In this document: piece by piece, positions 5,232 through 7,616 of the stretch
Layout of the letters: every line of letters begins with the position of its first letter
Position numbering within the stretch: the first letter of the stretch is position 1
NCBI GenBank assembly: GCA_023396665.1
Contig: JAEWVL010000442.1
Location: forward strand, 1 to 7,616
DNA from: Spirochaetota bacterium
GTDB lineage: Bacteria; Spirochaetota; UBA4802; JAFGJZ01
Direction of reading: 5' to 3'
DNA: 7,616 bases
Program-made: the position numbers and the translations under genes
Notes under the pieces: generated by a model
Database searches by the model: none
What the model saw: only the letters and a program-made list of their open reading frames with translations
What the model was told of the DNA's origin: nothing

Positions 5232-7202
5232 TTACGGCGTGCTCAGGTCGGGTGCGAAACAGTATCCGTTTTTGCCCTGTTTCTTGATACGGTACATCGC
5301 ATTGTCCGCCTTGATGAGAATGTCATTGAGATCTTCATCGCCGTTTCTGATCTCCGCGATGCCGATACTCAGGCCGATGCGGGCTTCATGGCCGTGATAA
5401 TCGTAAGGTTTCTGTATTGTATCTATCAGTTTCTGCGCGATGCGGGCGGCGTCATCGAGCGAGGCAAGGCCGGTCAGTATTACCAGAAACTCGTCGCCGC
5501 CGATGCGTGCGACCGTGTCGCTTTCCCTGACGCAGTCGAGAAAGCGCTTTGCGACCTGCGTAAGAACGAAATCGCCCGCATCGTGACCCAGCTGGTCGTT
5601 GACTCCCTTGAAATCGTCCAGATCGACGAACATGATGGCGATTACTCCTCCCTGTCGCTGTGCGAGCGACAGCGCCAGACCGAGCCGCTCCTTGGCGAGT
5701 CGCAGACCCGGCAGATCGGTCAGTGCGTCATGTGATGCCAGATAGCTTATTTTCTCTTCGGCCTGTTTTCGCTCGGTGATATCCGTTATCATCGCGCACA
5801 AGCCGCTCACCGAACCGCTTTTGTCCCGAAGGGGAAACTTTACCGAAATGAAATAGTGATCGCTGCCTTTGATTTTCAAAAACTCTTCGATCTCGACAGA
5901 TTCACCGTGATTGATTACCCGAAGGTCGTTTTGCTGAAAATGGGCGCTTTCCTCGATACCGAACAGTTCGGCATCGGTTCTGCCAAGCGCCTCTCCGCGG
6001 CTGATTCCCGTCACTTTTTCCCAAGCGCTGTTTACCAGATCGTAGCGTCCCTCGCGATCCTTGACGCAGATGAGAGTTCCGCTGCGTTCGATAATATCGT
6101 AAAGAAACTGCCGGTGCCGGCGCAGGTCCTCTTCGGTCTGAAGGGTGTCGCTGATGTCGGCGATGCTCGAAAGAATGCAGTCTTCACCGGCGATATTTAT
6201 GCGCTGTGATGAGAATAGACCGGTGATCTCATTGCCGTCTTTTCTTCTGAACTGCATTACACGCCCGCGTACGCTTTTGCCCGAGAGCAGTTCGTTGATT
6301 ACAAGCTCGCGATCCGCCGGGTTTTTCCAGATACCCAGTGATGCGGTAGACTGTCCCTCAATTTCACCGCGCGAGTAAGCGCTGATTTCCAGAAAGGCTT
6401 CGTTCACCTCTATGAACGATCCGCTTTCGATCCGGGTAACAAGAATCGCGTAAGGCGAAGTCAGAAAGGCTTTCGAGAATCTTTCTTCGCTCGCGCGCAG
6501 TTCACGCTCCACCCTGCGGTGAGTGGCGAGTTCGCCTTCAAGATCGCTTTGCAGGCGTTTGTTGACAAGCAGCACCAGAGCGAAAGTAAACAATGTCGAG
6601 AGCGTCATATTCGCCAGCATCGTTGCGATGCCGCTGTGTGCGAAATGCGGGGCCCCTTCGGGGCCAAAAGATAACAGGTTCATCGCTATGTTCGCGAGAT
6701 TGATAAGTAAAAAGGCGCTCAGAACCACGCCGCAGGGGACAAAAGCGCTGCGCCTCTGTTTAATTCTGAAAAAGATCAGCCAGACAGTCTGCGTGAAAAT
6801 AAAAGCGAGAGCGAAAGAGAAACTGAGCAGACGCGCGTTCAAATCGGGTACAAGGTAGGTGAAATAAAGCTGAACGGGAATAAGCATGGCCAGTACGGCG
6901 ATATTTTGCAGGTGATGCCCCTTCTTTCCGGCAAATTGCTCGAGACCTGCAAGCAGCAGAATGGTTCCGCCGGTCATCATGATGTTTGCCGTTACGACAG
7001 AAAATATCTGGGGAATGCGGCTGCCGCTCGCCAGCAGCAGAAAGCCGCTGAACTGCAGCAGATTGTTGACGAACCACAGAAAGGTGGCGGGATAATGACG
7101 GCGGTTTTGATACCACAGCACCGCCGTAACGATAAGGCAGAACAGGGCTTCTATCTGATAAATCAGATACAGCGCTGCCTGATCTGCGAAAAGTGCGGGC
7201 AT
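5232..7202 (-). CDS. Membrane 7-TM sensor diguanylate cyclase with two PAS domains
   Basis: A 656-residue inner-membrane protein that should make cyclic di-GMP from two GTP. Seven hydrophobic helices occupy about residues 11-31, 40-60, 67-90, 100-118, 123-145, 154-177 and 191-217. A charged helical linker leads into PAS1 (about 238-353, SEERFSKAFLTSPYAILVTR) and PAS2 (about 361-478, ending in DITERKQAEEKI). The GGDEF domain (about 485-651) has the start motif ASHDALTDLP, metal Asp in FVDLDDFK, substrate residues in VNDQLGHDAGD, the active-site GGDEF at 568-572, and the inhibitory I-site RESD at 559-562 exactly five residues earlier. It therefore appears both active and product-inhibited. The LPN of the usual domain-start motif is LPG here. 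I chose the ATG at 7202 because AAGGGGGG (7210-7217) lies 7 nt upstream. The frame extends to an ATG at 7313, but that start lacks a ribosome site and adds 37 residues that look non-coding. The signal sensed is unknown. Confidence 0.92.
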   Translation of the reverse strand: MPALFADQAALYLIYQIEALFCLIVTAVLWYQNRRHYPATFLWFVNNLLQFSGFLLLASGSRIPQIFSVVTANIMMTGGTILLLAGLEQFAGKKGHHLQNIAVLAMLIPVQLYFTYLVPDLNARLLSFSFALAFIFTQTVWLIFFRIKQRRSAFVPCGVVLSAFLLINLANIAMNLLSFGPEGAPHFAHSGIATMLANMTLSTLFTFALVLLVNKRLQSDLEGELATHRRVERELRASEERFSKAFLTSPYAILVTRIESGSFIEVNEAFLEISAYSRGEIEGQSTASLGIWKNPADRELVINELLSGKSVRGRVMQFRRKDGNEITGLFSSQRINIAGEDCILSSIADISDTLQTEEDLRRHRQFLYDIIERSGTLICVKDREGRYDLVNSAWEKVTGISRGEALGRTDAELFGIEESAHFQQNDLRVINHGESVEIEEFLKIKGSDHYFISVKFPLRDKSGSVSGLCAMITDITERKQAEEKISYLASHDALTDLPGLRLAKERLGLALSLAQRQGGVIAIMFVDLDDFKGVNDQLGHDAGDFVLTQVAKRFLDCVRESDTVARIGGDEFLVILTGLASLDDAARIAQKLIDTIQKPYDYHGHEARIGLSIGIAEIRNGDEDLNDILIKADNAMYRIKKQGKNGYCFAPDLSTP

Positions 7203-7209
7203 GCAACAT

Positions 7210-7217
7210 CCCCCCTT
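7210..7217 (-). promoter_or_regulatory. Ribosome binding site deciding the diguanylate cyclase start
   Basis: On the minus strand the sequence is AAGGGGGG, 7 nt before the ATG at 7202. It supports this internal start over the one at 7313. Confidence 0.65.
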
Positions 7218-7223
7218 GCCGTT

Positions 7224-7251
7224 ACTATAGTTGCGAAAGAGCGCAAAACAA
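7224..7251 (-). promoter_or_regulatory. Weak promoter candidate for the diguanylate cyclase gene
   Basis: On the minus strand, TTGTTT (7246-7251) and TATAGT (7224-7229) are separated by 16 bp. TATAGT matches the -10 consensus at five of six positions, while the -35 matches only its first three bases. Transcription would begin near 7217, leaving a leader of about 15 nt that starts at the ribosome site. That is short, so the true promoter may lie further upstream. Confidence 0.25.
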
Positions 7252-7313
7252 GTACCGGTATTTTGCCGTGGTATGTTCGCGCAGTGTCCCGGACATAGTA
7301 CAAAATAGTGCAT

Positions 7314-7616
7314 TACGGGGCAATAGCAAATTATTCGCGAAAATAGCTGTTATTCGGGGTTCTCTCTTGAATTTTGACTTGTTTTTAGTCATGCCCTCCG
7401 TTTATTGATGCGTTCATGTCATCAAATCTTGCTGTGTATTCACATTGAGGGTAAGATCTTTTTTGCCGCTCAGGAATAATTGTTCATGGGGAACCTCTGA
7501 TATGGTGTGACCCCTCAACAACTTTTTTATAAAAGTAAGCTTTTTTGTGAGCATAGTACAGAGATGAGAATATCATCGACGATCACCAGTCTGATATTCG
7601 CGGATTGGATACCGCA
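7314..7616. other. AT-rich non-coding stretch at the right edge
   Basis: No convincing gene lies here. Short dyads are visible: TGACT/AGTCA (7375-7379/7387-7391), ACTTTT/AAAAGT (7521-7526/7531-7536) and the overlapping AAAAG/CTTTT (7531-7535/7540-7544), which are mutually exclusive hairpins. Imperfect complementarity also links GGGG with CCCC across about 7488-7514. An ATG at 7564 opens a plus-strand frame (MRISSTITSL...) that runs off the window after 17 codons without a clear ribosome site. A minus-strand frame (reading LVIVDD near 7585) is also open from the edge for 28 codons. Either could be the tip of a neighbouring gene, and neither is called. Confidence 0.4.

Noticed and set aside
5226..5238. 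GCCGT-TTT-ACGGC hairpin at the diguanylate cyclase stop
   Set aside because: Only 5 bp with no T-run in the direction of transcription; not supported as a terminator.
6760..7209. 149-residue minus-strand open frame
   Set aside because: Out-of-frame shadow of the diguanylate cyclase membrane domain; Ser/Arg/His-rich with no hydrophobic pattern.
7203..7313. N-terminal extension of the diguanylate cyclase to an ATG at 7313
   Set aside because: No ribosome site at 7313, non-coding-like composition of the added residues, and a strong ribosome site for the ATG at 7202.
7294..7560. Repeated CATAGTACA at 7294-7302 and 7552-7560
   Set aside because: A 9-bp direct repeat in AT-rich intergenic DNA can be chance; no transposon ends or target duplication accompany it.
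7564..7616. Possible plus-strand gene start (MRISSTITSL...) at the right edge
   Set aside because: Only 17 codons are visible and no Shine-Dalgarno sequence precedes it; a minus-strand frame is open over the same bases, so neither can be called.

Overview
This 7.6-kb window is ordinary-looking, gene-dense bacterial DNA of moderately high GC content in the genes, with AT-rich intergenic stretches. It contains five complete protein genes, one gene cut by the left edge, and one probable gene remnant. There is no rRNA, tRNA, CRISPR array or recognisable insertion sequence. The gene set (PTS galactitol-type permease, a Re-citrate-synthase-like enzyme with an added sensor domain, and a membrane PAS-GGDEF protein) would fit an anaerobic or fermentative Gram-negative such as a spirochaete. 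That assignment is a weak inference from gene content and codon flavour, not from a marker gene.

Layout from left to right. Positions 3-881 (+) encode the C-terminal two thirds of a GatC-like PTS EIIC permease. Positions 876-1085 (-) hold a short frame that resembles the C-terminal end of HipA toxins and is probably a decayed remnant. A perfect 20-bp inverted repeat at 1066-1112 covers the boundary between this remnant and the next gene. Positions 1136-2302 (+) encode an AAA_14/DUF4143 ATPase. Positions 2307-2765 (-) encode a membrane-anchored thioredoxin-fold protein. Positions 2766-2986 are a divergent intergenic region with a CRP/FNR-like dyad, a -10-like hexamer and a strong 5'-leader hairpin. 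Positions 2987-4810 (+) encode a 607-residue DRE-TIM acyltransferase of the homocitrate/Re-citrate synthase type with a C-terminal Cache/PDC-like domain. A 45-nt dyad at 4817-4861 separates it from the convergent gene. Positions 4867-5163 (-) encode an LsrG-like ABM-fold protein. Positions 5232-7202 (-) encode a 7-TM, double-PAS diguanylate cyclase with intact GGDEF and I-site motifs. Positions 7203-7616 are mostly non-coding.

The genes do not form one pathway. The likely co-transcribed pair is the diguanylate cyclase followed by the ABM protein (68-nt gap, same strand). The ATPase, palindrome and hipA-like remnant look like a small accessory patch beside the PTS gene. The most unusual object is the cytosolic fusion of a citrate/homocitrate-synthase-type enzyme to a Cache-like ligand-binding domain, which suggests an allosterically gated carbon-entry enzyme. 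No clearly undescribed multi-gene system is visible.
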